This document shows, piece after piece, positions 1-6,817 of a DNA stretch of 10,677 nt. Position numbers and translations under genes: made by a program. A model generated the notes under the pieces. The model saw only the letters and a program-made list of their open reading frames with translations, made no database searches and was not told the origin of the DNA. The DNA lies in the NCBI GenBank assembly GCA_937124505.1, contig CAKZKV010000305.1, positions 1 through 10,677 on the forward strand, written 5' to 3'. Origin of the DNA: an uncultured Alphaproteobacteria bacterium (GTDB lineage: Bacteria; Pseudomonadota; Alphaproteobacteria; Micavibrionales; Micavibrionaceae). Within the stretch, counting starts at the first letter, position 1; each line of letters begins with the position of its first letter.

Positions 1-1421
1 TGGCGTTCTTTCGTCGCCCGACCAGAGTTGACATCAATCGACACCAGCGCTTCCGTTGGGTGGATCACTAATGAGCCGCCTGATTTCAGAGGGACAGACG
101 GATCGCCAATCCCGCTGATCTGTTGCTCCAGTCCATAATAATGATAAAGAGAGCGTTTGTGGTCTTTATACTCTTTGACACGTTTGGCATGGGACGGAAT
201 CATCATTTTCATGATGTCTCTGGCAATCTTGTAACCGCGCTCACCTTCGACAATAATTTCCTGCATGTCACGGTCGTAAATGTCGCGGATCGCCCGCTTG
301 ACCAGTTCACCTTCTTCATAAATCAGGGCGGGTGCCTGTGATTCCAGAGTCGTCGTACGGATGTTGTCCCACAGACGCAGCAGATAATCCAGGTCACGCT
401 TGATTTCGGTTTTCGTCCGCGCCACACCGGCTGTGCGAACAATCACGGACATGCCTTCCGGCACATTGAATTCCTTGAGAATTTCACGTAAGCGCTTGCG
501 GTCTTTATAGTTTGCAATCTTGCGGGACACACCGCCGGAACGCGGAGAGTTTGGCATCAACACGCAATAACGGCCCGGCAGCGACAAGTAAGATGTGACA
601 GCAGCACCTTTGGCACCGCGTTCTTCTTTGGAGACCTGTATCAGCATGATCTGACCGCGCTTGATCACTTCCTGAATCTTGTAACGGCGGGTCAGGTTCG
701 GGCGAATTGGACGATCACCATCTATGGAGTCACCTCCCACCATTTCCACCCGGTCGGAACGATGCGCAGACCGTCGGTTATTACGCCCTTTACGATAACG
801 ACTGCGACTCCGGCTAAAGCGGCGGCTGCTCTTCTTGTTCTCCGCATTTTCGTCCTCGTCAGACTCGCCTTCGCCATCCTTGGCCTCTTCGTCATCGTCT
901 TCTGATGACTCATTTTCTGAATCTTCAGCATCATCGCCTGAAGATTCGTCTTCATCAAAATCAGCTTCCGCTCCGCCACCCAGTTCCTGGGGCGCTTCGT
1001 CTTTTGTCTCGTCTTCCAGCGTTTCAATATTTTCAGACGACGCGTCATCATCAGAATCCTGACCAGCGGCAGCCTGTTCCAGTCTCTCATATTCCGCATC
1101 TTCTTCTTCCTCCGCACGGCGGGCCTCTTCCAGGGCCTGACGCTGTTCTTCCAGAAGGGCTTCCCTGTCGGCAATTGGAATCCGGTAATAATCAGGGTGA
1201 ATCTCGGAAAAAGGCAGAAACCCATGGCGATTACCGCCATAATTGACGAAGGCAGCCTGCAGAGACGGCTCCACGCGTGTTACTTTTGCCAGAAAGATAT
1301 TACCGCGCAATTGTTTGCGCATGGCACTTTCATATTCATAGTCCAGTAATTGGTTATTGTCTGCGACCACAACACGGGTTTCCTCGGAATGTGTTGCGTC
1401 GATCAGCATAAGTTTTGTCAT
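1..1421 (-). CDS. rne: Ribonuclease E, N-terminal part (partial at window edge)
   Basis: This gene encodes the endonuclease that starts mRNA decay and processes rRNA and tRNA precursors. 473 codons are visible; the 3' part lies beyond position 1. The start ATG at 1421 follows an AAGGAG ribosome site (1428-1433). The protein opens with MTKLMLIDATHSEETRVVV, typical of RNase E/G. The S1 domain begins around residues 36-78 (RGNIFLAKV, YGGNRHGFLPF) and resumes at about 245 (RRYKIQEVIKRGQ, KEERGAKGAAVTSYLSLPGRY). Between them lies an insertion of about 165 residues: Glu/Asp/Ser-rich at 103-196, then Arg/Ser-rich at 197-225. E. coli RNase E lacks this insertion; alphaproteobacterial enzymes are known to carry one. 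The 5' sensor and RNase H-like parts follow (330-450). SIDVNSG at 461-467 holds the first catalytic metal ligand, D463. The second Asp and the degradosome scaffold are outside the window. A long leader upstream suggests autoregulation. Confidence 0.97.
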   Translation of the reverse strand, partial: MTKLMLIDATHSEETRVVVADNNQLLDYEYESAMRKQLRGNIFLAKVTRVEPSLQAAFVNYGGNRHGFLPFSEIHPDYYRIPIADREALLEEQRQALEEARRAEEEEDAEYERLEQAAAGQDSDDDASSENIETLEDETKDEAPQELGGGAEADFDEDESSGDDAEDSENESSEDDDEEAKDGEGESDEDENAENKKSSRRFSRSRSRYRKGRNNRRSAHRSDRVEMVGGDSIDGDRPIRPNLTRRYKIQEVIKRGQIMLIQVSKEERGAKGAAVTSYLSLPGRYCVLMPNSPRSGGVSRKIANYKDRKRLREILKEFNVPEGMSVIVRTAGVARTKTEIKRDLDYLLRLWDNIRTTTLESQAPALIYEEGELVKRAIRDIYDRDMQEIIVEGERGYKIARDIMKMMIPSHAKRVKEYKDHKRSLYHYYGLEQQISGIGDPSVPLKSGGSLVIHPTEALVSIDVNSGRATKER

Positions 1422-1476
1422 GTTAAACTCCTTAAACAAATGCGCTCAAGAAGTGTCTGGCCCTTAACGACCCTGC

Positions 1477-1518
1477 GACACGGGGGATAAGGGGTCAAAC
1501 ACCCCTGTAACGCGTGTC
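1477..1518 (-). promoter_or_regulatory. Nested hairpin in the rne 5' leader
   Basis: Two nested inverted repeats are visible. The outer arms are GACACG (1477-1482) and CGTGTC (1513-1518). The inner arms are AGGGG (1490-1494) and CCCCT (1502-1506), around a 7-nt loop. In the rne transcript this would be a 42-nt interrupted stem-loop ending about 55 nt before the start codon. There is no U-tract behind it, so it is not an intrinsic terminator. A role in RNase E autoregulation is inference. Confidence 0.4.
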
Positions 1519-1545
1519 AAATTGCCTGAAGTATAGAGATTAAAA

Positions 1546-1605
1546 TCAGAACCTGCCGCGCCGCAAAGAACGTTCCTTGCGTCGTCTGCTTGCTGCTCTG
1601 ACCAT
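1546..1605 (-). CDS. Possible Arg-rich leader peptide upstream of rne
   Basis: A 19-codon ORF, ATG to TGA, reads MVRAASRRRKERSLRRGRF: eight Arg and one Lys. It uses mixed Arg codons, including AGA, AGG, CGA and CGG. An in-frame GTG at 1617 would lengthen it to 23 residues; an AAGAGA stretch 7-12 nt before that GTG is a weak ribosome site, while the ATG has none. It lies in the rne leader, about 125 nt before the rne start. It could be a regulatory leader peptide or a chance ORF. Nothing beyond composition and position supports translation. Confidence 0.22.
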   Translation of the reverse strand: MVRAASRRRKERSLRRGRF

Positions 1606-1744
1606 TAGATTTTTCACGTTGAGGTCTCTTGTCTCCGGGCGAATTGTTACGTTATTCTTTCTTCTTCCGTCCCGGGAAAGCTAGCGAAACTCTTGCTTTG
1701 TACTCCATATTTGCTAAAGCCGACCGTGGGGACGTGTCGCAAAG

Positions 1745-1773
1745 TTGACATTACGCCCGAAACTATTTTTAAT
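1745..1773 (+). promoter_or_regulatory. Sigma70-type promoter for the ADP-ribosylglycohydrolase gene
   Basis: A perfect TTGACA -35 box (1745-1750), a 17-nt spacer and TTTAAT (1768-1773, one mismatch to TATAAT) stand about 20 nt before the ATG at 1795. Transcription would start near 1780, giving a very short leader. The downstream amidase gene overlaps the first gene and is probably read from the same promoter. Confidence 0.6.
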
Positions 1774-1794
1774 CAAGAAAAAAGAGAATGAAAA

Positions 1795-2811
1795 ATGGAA
1801 GCTTTTCCCGTCAACCACGTTAAATCCGACAGAATCCTCCTTCTGGGAGACCACTATCATCGCGTGCTTCAAAAACTGGGGTATGAGATATCCGAATTAC
1901 CGGAGTCTTTGTTCTTCACGTTTTGCGGTGATCTTTTGGGCTCCAGCGGAGAGCATTATCAAAAAGGAAAAGAACTTAACTTTTTTGAGGCCATAGAGCG
2001 TGCGTCCCTGCTTTTCAGCGATGATTTCATGGAAAGTCTGGCCATGTATCTCATGCGGGCGGAAAAAATAAACCCAGACCTTGAAGGCCTGCTCGCAGCA
2101 AAAGACATCTTTTTTGATGAAATCGCGTCTCATTTTGAAACGCTGTCAGAAACTTACTCTCCCTGGTTTGGCTCCATTCGCAATGCCGCAACTCCCGACG
2201 AATTTTACAACGTCACCTCACAGCATGCCTCCTGCGGGGCCGCGATGCGCGCTGCCGTAACAGGTGCGTTAGGCCTTTCCGACGAACAGGCCTTTAAACT
2301 GTTTGCTATCACCCATCTTCATCCTGAGGCCATTGAGGGCGGATTCTGGGTCAAGGGATATGCCGAAGCTGCCGGAAAATCGGCAAGTTTTGAAGACTGC
2401 CTGAAAGAAGCCAGCATCAGATCCTCTGTTGGATTGAGCCTATTGAAAGATTTCCTTGGACAACAGACTCTTCCGCCTGTTCCTGAAGACTACACGCCCT
2501 TGAACACAATTATAGATCACGTGCTGGATGCCTGCGATCCTTATGCGTCTATTACAGATATTCAGGAAGAAGGCATTGAAACCCGTTACGTGGTCGGGGC
2601 CGCCGCCCATATTCTCGCCTCCGTGCATGATAATGCGCAAACCGGGGTGACCATTCCGAAAATTGTCACAGATTCCTTACGCATCGGCGGCGATCCGGAC
2701 ACGATCTGTTCCATCACTACCAGTCTTTACGGCCTGCAATGGCCTAAAGAAAGCAAAGCTTTTATGGATCAAACGCGCATCGGAACCTATGATAAAAATA
2801 CGCCCGAGTGA
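1795..2811 (+). CDS. ADP-ribosylglycohydrolase (DraG/ARH family)
   Basis: This is a 338-residue member of the family that removes ADP-ribose from proteins or small molecules using two divalent metal ions. The family's metal ligands can be placed: GDLLGSSGE at 45-53 (E53, same spacing as GDCLGSFYE in human ARH3), SDD at 75-77 (the T/S-D-D motif, followed by Phe rather than the usual Thr) and GGDPDT at 298-303 (D300, D302, T303, matching GGDTDT). SCGAAMRAAVTGALG at 146-160 and THLHPEAIEG at 173-182 match the conserved family core. All expected ligands are present, so the enzyme should be active. No signal peptide is seen, so it is cytoplasmic. The start is the ATG 22 nt after the promoter's -10 box; the ribosome site (AAAGAG) is weak. 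Its stop overlaps a possible GTG start of the amidase gene. No ADP-ribosyltransferase lies nearby, so its substrate is unknown. Confidence 0.85.
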   Translation: MEAFPVNHVKSDRILLLGDHYHRVLQKLGYEISELPESLFFTFCGDLLGSSGEHYQKGKELNFFEAIERASLLFSDDFMESLAMYLMRAEKINPDLEGLLAAKDIFFDEIASHFETLSETYSPWFGSIRNAATPDEFYNVTSQHASCGAAMRAAVTGALGLSDEQAFKLFAITHLHPEAIEGGFWVKGYAEAAGKSASFEDCLKEASIRSSVGLSLLKDFLGQQTLPPVPEDYTPLNTIIDHVLDACDPYASITDIQEEGIETRYVVGAAAHILASVHDNAQTGVTIPKIVTDSLRIGGDPDTICSITTSLYGLQWPKESKAFMDQTRIGTYDKNTPE

Positions 2812-2837
2812 AGTTCTTTATGATATATAAAAGTCAT

Positions 2838-4007
2838 ATGAAACGAGTCCTTCTTAGTCTGTTTATTTTTCTGCTCTCCTCCCCGGCTTTTGCGCTTGAT
2901 CTGGAGACTATTCGTTTTGGGCAGCACGGGGCAGACACACGCATAGTCATTGAAACGTCTGAACCCGCTGATTTTAAATCATTTATCCTGCCGAACCCGG
3001 AACGACTGATTGTCGATCTCCCCCTCTTTGTCTGGCAGGCCGGGGACATGACCATTCCTCTTAACCCCCAGATCAAAAATGTACGTTACGCCGTACACAA
3101 ACCCGGCGTCTCCCGTATTGTTTTTGAACTGGCGCAAGCGAAAACCATCAAGGCCGCCTTTAAACTTGATCCGCTGGAAAACGGCAATCACCGTCTTGTG
3201 ATTGACCTGAAACCCGGCGGGCACACAGGCATTGACACGCACGGCTCCCTGAATACCGAAAAAGTTGCCCTGACGACCCAAAACACGGGAACGTTAACCC
3301 CTACACCGTCTCCCGTGCGCGGCAAAAAACCGTTGATCGTCATTGACCCCGGACATGGCGGCACCGATCCCGGTGCCATCTCCCCCCAGAAAATACACGA
3401 AAAAAATATTGTGCTGCCGATGGCGCATGAATTGAAAGATGCTTTGGAAGCCTCTGGAAAATACCGCGTCAAGCTGACACGCACGACAGACACATATATT
3501 ACCCTTGGCAACCGGGTAAAATTATCCCGGCAATGGGGGGCGGACATGTTTATTTCCCTGCATGCCGATTCCATAGATAATTCCTCCATCCGGGGCGCGT
3601 CCATCTATACCCTGTCCAATACAGCGTCTGACAAACTCTCCGCAAAACTGGCAGAGAAAGAAAATAAATCCGACATTATCGCAGGCGTCGATTTGACCCA
3701 TGAAGACAAAGTCGTCGTGGATATTCTGACCAGCCTGGCAATGCGGGACACACAAAACCAGTCACGCTTTTTCGCAAACCTTCTGGTCGATTCCTTTAAA
3801 AACAAAGGGGTGCGAACCCTCCCCAACACGCATCGTTACGCCGGGTTTGCCGTTTTAAAAGCACCGGACGTACCCGCCGTTTTGATTGAGGCCGGGTTTG
3901 TTTCCAACCGTACAGAAGCACAACAACTCTCGGACAGGTCTTACCGGCGCAAAGTGATCGGAGCCATTCAAACCGGCATTGATACATACTTTGATAAAAC
4001 GCTATAA
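2838..4007 (+). CDS. amiC: N-acetylmuramoyl-L-alanine amidase (AMIN + Amidase_3), periplasmic
   Basis: This zinc amidase cuts the amide bond between N-acetylmuramic acid and the stem peptide, helping daughter cells separate. From the ATG at 2838 it has 389 residues. It starts with a Sec signal peptide (MKRVLLSLFIFLLSSPAFA, cleavage before LD). An AMIN targeting domain follows at about 21-125 (RFGQHGADTRIVIE, PERLIVDLP), then a Thr/Pro linker at about 148-162. The Amidase_3 domain covers about 164-385, with zinc ligands H173 (IDPGHGG), E188 (HEKN) and H242 (ISLHAD) and the catalytic E351 (VLIEAGFVSN). In-frame upstream starts exist at GTG 2808, which overlaps the previous stop, and ATG 2820. 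Position 2838 gives the cleanest signal peptide, though no start has a strong ribosome site. The gene is probably co-transcribed with the hydrolase gene. Nearby rne recalls the rne-amidase neighbourhood of other alphaproteobacteria. The symbol is by family resemblance; AmiA or AmiB naming cannot be excluded. Confidence 0.93.
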   Translation: MKRVLLSLFIFLLSSPAFALDLETIRFGQHGADTRIVIETSEPADFKSFILPNPERLIVDLPLFVWQAGDMTIPLNPQIKNVRYAVHKPGVSRIVFELAQAKTIKAAFKLDPLENGNHRLVIDLKPGGHTGIDTHGSLNTEKVALTTQNTGTLTPTPSPVRGKKPLIVIDPGHGGTDPGAISPQKIHEKNIVLPMAHELKDALEASGKYRVKLTRTTDTYITLGNRVKLSRQWGADMFISLHADSIDNSSIRGASIYTLSNTASDKLSAKLAEKENKSDIIAGVDLTHEDKVVVDILTSLAMRDTQNQSRFFANLLVDSFKNKGVRTLPNTHRYAGFAVLKAPDVPAVLIEAGFVSNRTEAQQLSDRSYRRKVIGAIQTGIDTYFDKTL

Positions 4008-4076
4008 AAAGGGCCTGTTAACATGTTGTATTTTTGCATCTATCCCCCTTTTCTTTCCATTCGTTTTAAAAAATAC

Positions 4077-4104
4077 TTGAAAGAAACCAATTTTAGCTTA
4101 AATT
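4077..4104 (+). promoter_or_regulatory. Possible promoter of the small lipoprotein gene
   Basis: TTGAAA (4077-4082) and TAAATT (4099-4104) with a 16-nt spacer make a plausible sigma70-like promoter; each box has mismatches. The -10 box overlaps the left arm of the inverted repeat at 4095-4144, which would suit control by a DNA-binding protein. Confidence 0.35.
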
Positions 4105-4144
4105 CGGAAACAGTTATCGTTGATTAACAATCAAAATTTAAGCT
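4095..4144 (+). repeat. Nested inverted repeat upstream of the lipoprotein gene
   Basis: Perfect 10-bp arms AGCTTAAATT (4095-4104) and AATTTAAGCT (4135-4144) are 30 bp apart. Directly inside the right arm sits a second perfect hairpin, TTGATT-AAC-AATCAA (4120-4134). The structure ends 20 nt before the Shine-Dalgarno sequence. It may be an operator pair or a structured 5' UTR; neither can be settled from sequence. Confidence 0.5.
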
Positions 4145-4174
4145 TTAACACTTCAAAAATTGTGAGGACAAAAA

Positions 4175-4372
4175 ATGAAAAAAATTAAATTTGCATGCCT
4201 TCTTGGTGCAACTCTGGCTGTTTCCGCTTGCAGTGGTTACACAACATATGAGCAAACACCATACCAGGGCCGTACAGCTGGTGCAGGTGTTGTTGTTGCA
4301 GCTCCTGCTCCTGCACCTGTTGTTGAAACAAAATCAGCACAACCGATCTTTAAAGACGCAATGCGCAAGTAA
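4175..4372 (+). CDS. Small outer-membrane-type lipoprotein
   Basis: This 65-residue protein has a type II signal peptide: MKK at the N-terminus, a hydrophobic core, and lipobox VSAC with the acylated Cys at 19. Ser at +2 predicts export to the outer membrane by the Lol system. The mature part is only 47 residues: a short Tyr/Thr/Gln stretch, then a Val/Ala/Pro-rich segment at about 38-50 (VVVAAPAPAPVV), then a basic C-terminus (DAMRK). A strong GAGGA site (4164-4168) stands 6 nt before the ATG. The gene is a single unit: it has its own upstream control region and a strong terminator at 4402-4434. It resembles short Ala/Pro lipoproteins that may anchor or span toward the peptidoglycan, but no named family is recognised. 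Confidence 0.8.
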   Translation: MKKIKFACLLGATLAVSACSGYTTYEQTPYQGRTAGAGVVVAAPAPAPVVETKSAQPIFKDAMRK

Positions 4373-4401
4373 TATATCTTGCAAGATTAAAAGAATTCAG
4401 G

Positions 4402-4434
4402 AAAACTGCCTGTTAGTATTCAGGCAGTTTTTTT
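4402..4434 (+). terminator. Intrinsic terminator after the lipoprotein gene
   Basis: A perfect 11-bp stem, AAAACTGCCTG (4402-4412) with CAGGCAGTTTT (4421-4431), encloses an 8-nt loop and runs into a T-tract of seven (4428-4434). The A-run on the left arm would let it work on the minus strand too. Confidence 0.9.
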
Positions 4435-4469
4435 GTATGTTGGTCAGAATGAAAGGTAAGAGATAAAAT

Positions 4470-4772
4470 ATGAGAATCTTTATTTTCTTAATTGTAAACG
4501 CGATTGGCTTTTTAAGTGCAGGCGCCATGATTGTTTATGCGCTGCATAATACCAATATCACGCGGCTTCCTCCTGAATTGCGCACAGAAGTCTGGCCGTA
4601 TCTTGAGTCGGGAACAATGCTGGTGTGGATTCTGGGTGGTGTTCTAAGCATTGCCTATCTGTTCATCAAAAACAATGCGCGGCTGCTTTTTCTGTTTTTG
4701 CCAATTGTGCTGCCACTCATTTATACGCTTTACATTTTGAACCTTTTCCAATTGACAACAGAAGCGGCCTGA
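4470..4772 (+). CDS. Hypothetical three-helix inner-membrane protein
   Basis: This 100-residue protein is very hydrophobic, with predicted membrane helices at about 4-24, 48-66 and 70-92, and a short polar loop (HNTNITRLPPELRTEVWPY) between the first two. No family is recognised. The ATG follows an AAGGTAAGAG stretch that serves as ribosome site. It lies beyond the lipoprotein terminator, so it needs its own promoter or read-through; no clear promoter fits in the 35 nt between. Its stop is 5 nt from the stop of convergent acpS. Confidence 0.7.
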   Translation: MRIFIFLIVNAIGFLSAGAMIVYALHNTNITRLPPELRTEVWPYLESGTMLVWILGGVLSIAYLFIKNNARLLFLFLPIVLPLIYTLYILNLFQLTTEAA

Positions 4773-4777
4773 GACCG

Positions 4778-5182
4778 TTAAACGCTTTCAATAATAACCA
4801 TTGCTTCAGCGAGCGGCGGTTCATCTGTTAACGTCAGGTGAATGACAAGTCCTTGCGCATGCTCCGGCTGGAGCGCCTGAAGCCGTTGCAGAGCCCCACC
4901 TGTTAAGTGTAATGCCGGTCTGCCGTTCGCATCATTGACCACACCAATATCTTTCATAAAAACGCCATGGGAAAAGCCCGTCCCCAACGCCTTGGAACAA
5001 GCTTCCTTGGCAGCAAAACGCTTCGCATAAGTGGCGATATGAGTCCCTGCACCGCGACGGCGCTCGGCCTTCTCAATCTCTGCATCTGTAAAACAACGGT
5101 TGATAAAGCGCGCGCCAAAGCGTTCCAGAGATTTTTCAATCCGGTGTATATCAATTAAATCCCTGCCAATCCCGACAATCAT
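4778..5182 (-). CDS. acpS: Holo-[acyl-carrier-protein] synthase
   Basis: AcpS moves 4'-phosphopantetheine from coenzyme A to a serine of acyl carrier protein, switching on fatty-acid synthesis in the cytoplasm. The 134-residue protein has both family signatures: [12 protein letters not shown] (Mg2+ ligand D8) and [14 protein letters not shown] (E60), plus a C-terminal [14 protein letters not shown] that closes the fold. It is slightly longer than the usual 120-130 residues. Its ATG overlaps the TGA of the upstream DUF2062 gene by 4 nt (ATGA), so the two are translationally coupled. The usual alphaproteobacterial partners (pdxJ, lepB, rnc) are not beside it here. Confidence 0.95.
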   Translation of the reverse strand: MIVGIGRDLIDIHRIEKSLERFGARFINRCFTDAEIEKAERRRGAGTHIATYAKRFAAKEACSKALGTGFSHGVFMKDIGVVNDANGRPALHLTGGALQRLQALQPEHAQGLVIHLTLTDEPPLAEAMVIIESV

Positions 5183-5769
5183 CCGCGGCGTGCCTTTTTA
5201 AACTCCCGCTTGGTTTTTAGTTGCAAACGTTTTTCTTTGGCCATCATCCGCGCCTTCTTGCCCGCCTTGACCAGATAGAAAAATATAATGAAATAAAATG
5301 GCCATGACAGCACCACCAGAATATAGCCGCCCAAAAGCCATGGCACAAATAAACGGAAAGGATCGCTCTTGATCATTTCCCACATAATAGAGAAACTAAA
5401 CTCATCCGGCATTTCCCCCAGATTTTCAAAGCCGAATAGTCCAAACAGCCAGACCCCCAGCATATAGGACGCATACCACATAAACGGAAACGTCCAGGGA
5501 TTACCGACAAACGTACCAATCAGGGACGCCAAAAGATTTCCGCGAATTAGATAAGCCACCACGCCTGCCTGAATAAAATGAGATCCCACCAGAGGCGAGA
5601 ACGACATCGACGCGCCGCAGGCCAGACCACGCGCAATTTTATAGGAGGAATCAGAAAGCCTTAAGATACGATGTTTCAGAAATTTCCCGGTGCGAACCCA
5701 TCCCATGGACGGCCAGAACAGTTCGCGCAGCAACTGTAATTTTGTCAGTGGTTGCCGCCGCTTGAACAT
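5179..5769 (-). CDS. DUF2062 family membrane protein
   Basis: This 196-residue protein fits the DUF2062 family: [32 protein letters not shown] at 35-66 in pieces, then [17 protein letters not shown] at 89-105. Hydrophobic helices lie at about 67-88, 92-115 and 142-168, and the tail (169-196) is strongly basic and should stay in the cytoplasm. The family's function is not established. The ATG at 5769 follows an AGAGGGAAAG ribosome site. It is the first gene of a two-gene unit with acpS, read from a likely promoter at 5831-5858. Confidence 0.88.
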   Translation of the reverse strand: MFKRRQPLTKLQLLRELFWPSMGWVRTGKFLKHRILRLSDSSYKIARGLACGASMSFSPLVGSHFIQAGVVAYLIRGNLLASLIGTFVGNPWTFPFMWYASYMLGVWLFGLFGFENLGEMPDEFSFSIMWEMIKSDPFRLFVPWLLGGYILVVLSWPFYFIIFFYLVKAGKKARMMAKEKRLQLKTKREFKKARRG

Positions 5770-5830
5770 GGATTGCTTTCCCTCTCATACCTTGACTTAA
5801 CGCCGTCTCACCATTTTTAAGGTTGCCCTG

Positions 5831-5858
5831 TTTATAATATATCCCATGAAAAGGTAAA
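5831..5858 (-). promoter_or_regulatory. Likely promoter of the DUF2062-acpS unit
   Basis: On the minus strand, TTTACC (5853-5858) and TATAAA (5831-5836) are separated by 16 nt. The -10 box has five of six consensus bases. It stands about 60 nt before the ATG at 5769 and just behind the SCP-2 gene stop. Confidence 0.5.
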
Positions 5859-5864
5859 CTGTTT

Positions 5865-6167
5865 TTAATCTTCCAGAAAAGAATTCAGTTTCATTGCCAG
5901 CCCCATGGATCCCTGTACTTTCAGCTTGCCCATCATAAAGGCGAGGGTGGGGTCCTGCGTCCCGTCAAGAATCGCCGTAAATGTTGCCACACTTGTTTTC
6001 AGGGTCACGTCCGAATCTTCATCTTCTTCGGAAAGAACAGGCGGAGCCTGGGTCGTATCGACAAAGATCAGCCCTTCATCCCCAAAGTCAAATTTAAACC
6101 TGCCTGCCAAACCTGCCGCATCGCTTAGTTTTCTTTCGATGCGGCTTTTCAAGTCTTCAAATGTCAT
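5865..6167 (-). CDS. SCP-2 sterol-transfer family protein
   Basis: This 100-residue stand-alone SCP-2 domain is a small cytoplasmic fold that binds fatty acyl chains or other lipids. The family signature is clear at 72-94: DPTLAFMMGKLKVQGSMGLAMKL. The N-terminal half has the usual amphipathic helix (MTFEDLKSRIERKLSDA) and strand pattern (FKFDFGDEGLIFVD), with an acidic turn at 47-53 (EEDEDSD). Bacterial ligands are poorly known. The ATG follows AGGACAGGAAC, and the gene starts 14 nt after the hpf stop, so it is co-transcribed with hpf. Confidence 0.9.
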   Translation of the reverse strand: MTFEDLKSRIERKLSDAAGLAGRFKFDFGDEGLIFVDTTQAPPVLSEEDEDSDVTLKTSVATFTAILDGTQDPTLAFMMGKLKVQGSMGLAMKLNSFLED

Positions 6168-6181
6168 GGGGTTCCTGTCCT

Positions 6182-6763
6182 TTAGCTTGGGTCAACCCAT
6201 CCGACATTTCCGTCCGCACGACGGTAAACAACATTCAAGGCCTCGGTTTTTGCATTCTTGAACAGGTAAAACTCTGCATCGGAGACATCCATCCGCATCA
6301 CCGCATCGGAAACAGAGAGAGTTTCAATGTCCTTTGTGCTTTCCGCAATAATCGCCGGATCACCTTCCGGGGCCGCGGTATCATCTTCTTCATCATTCTG
6401 ATTAATGGCGATGACCAGATCGCGTGCTTTCTGGATTTCAAGTTCAGGGGACGTTTCATCGCGCTCATGATGGTCTCTCAGGCGGTTTTTATAACGGCGC
6501 AGCTGCTTGGCCACGCGCTCTGCCGCATGATCGAAGCTGACATAAATGTCATGTTCGACGGCTGTCCCAATAACCTGCACATTTTTGCCGACATGAAAAA
6601 TAATATGCGTTTTATAAGAAGAGTGACCTTCCGGGGCCATTGTGACATCAATATCAATCACACGGCCAAAATACTTGCTTTTAATCGTCCGCATTTTTTC
6701 TTCGACATATGTACGAAGCGCATCCCCTATATCAATTTGTTTTCCTTGAACACTTAGTTGCAT
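6182..6763 (-). CDS. hpf: Ribosome hibernation promoting factor, long form
   Basis: Long HPF binds the 30S subunit and pairs ribosomes into inactive 100S dimers in starved cells. The 193-residue protein has the N-terminal ribosome-binding domain at 1-100 (MQLSVQGKQIDIGDALRTYVEEK, VQVIGTAVEHDIYVSFDHAAERVAKQLRRYKNRL in part). An acidic linker follows at about 101-148. The C-terminal dimerisation domain spans about 149-190 (LSVSDAVMRMDVSDAEFYLFKN, then VVYRRADGNVGWV). The ribosome site is AGGA about 12 nt before the ATG. The gene lies 54 nt downstream of the response regulator and 14 nt before the SCP-2 gene. The common rpoN neighbour is absent, so sigma54 linkage is not seen here. Confidence 0.95.
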   Translation of the reverse strand: MQLSVQGKQIDIGDALRTYVEEKMRTIKSKYFGRVIDIDVTMAPEGHSSYKTHIIFHVGKNVQVIGTAVEHDIYVSFDHAAERVAKQLRRYKNRLRDHHERDETSPELEIQKARDLVIAINQNDEEDDTAAPEGDPAIIAESTKDIETLSVSDAVMRMDVSDAEFYLFKNAKTEALNVVYRRADGNVGWVDPS

Positions 6764-6817
6764 TACTTTTAGTCCTGTTTTTATTTAAGGTTATGGTTTC
6801 CTGATGATTTATCAGTT

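Larger units (their letters stand above)
1422..1744 (-). promoter_or_regulatory. Long rne leader / divergent intergenic region
   Basis: About 320 nt without a recognised gene separate rne from the promoter of the divergent gene. Such a long leader fits RNase E, whose mRNA is known in enterobacteria to be autoregulated through its 5' UTR. Read on the minus strand, the stretch holds a possible Arg-rich short ORF (1546-1605), then a TATACT hexamer at 1530-1535 that could be a -10 box but has only a poor -35 partner. A nested hairpin follows (1477-1518), and finally the ribosome site at 1428-1433. The transcription start cannot be fixed from sequence alone. Confidence 0.45.

Noticed and set aside
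722..1246. Open frames on both strands across the acidic region (172, 75 and 113 codons)
   Set aside because: They are out-of-frame shadows of the rne insertion, whose low-complexity Glu/Asp/Ser codons leave other frames open. Their compositions (Met/Lys/Arg runs, Ser runs) are artefacts.
1745..1996. 83-codon plus-strand frame starting at TTG 1745
   Set aside because: It starts in the -35 box of the promoter and runs in another frame inside the ADP-ribosylglycohydrolase gene, which has the family motifs.
1795..4007. Toxin-antitoxin or defence pair built on the ADP-ribosylglycohydrolase
   Set aside because: The neighbour is a secreted cell-wall amidase with its own signal peptide, and no ADP-ribosyltransferase is present, so there is no support for a DarTG-like pair.
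4007..4052. Possible terminator after the amidase gene (AAAAGGG with CCCTTTT)
   Set aside because: The 7-bp stem would enclose a 32-nt loop and is mostly A-T; too weak to call, although the T-rich tail is suggestive.
4191..4466. 91-codon frame overlapping the lipoprotein gene
   Set aside because: It is the +2 frame of the lipoprotein gene and runs through the strong terminator; it has no ribosome site.
6161..6757. 198-codon plus-strand frame opposite hpf
   Set aside because: It is an antisense shadow of hpf, which has both conserved domains and a ribosome site.
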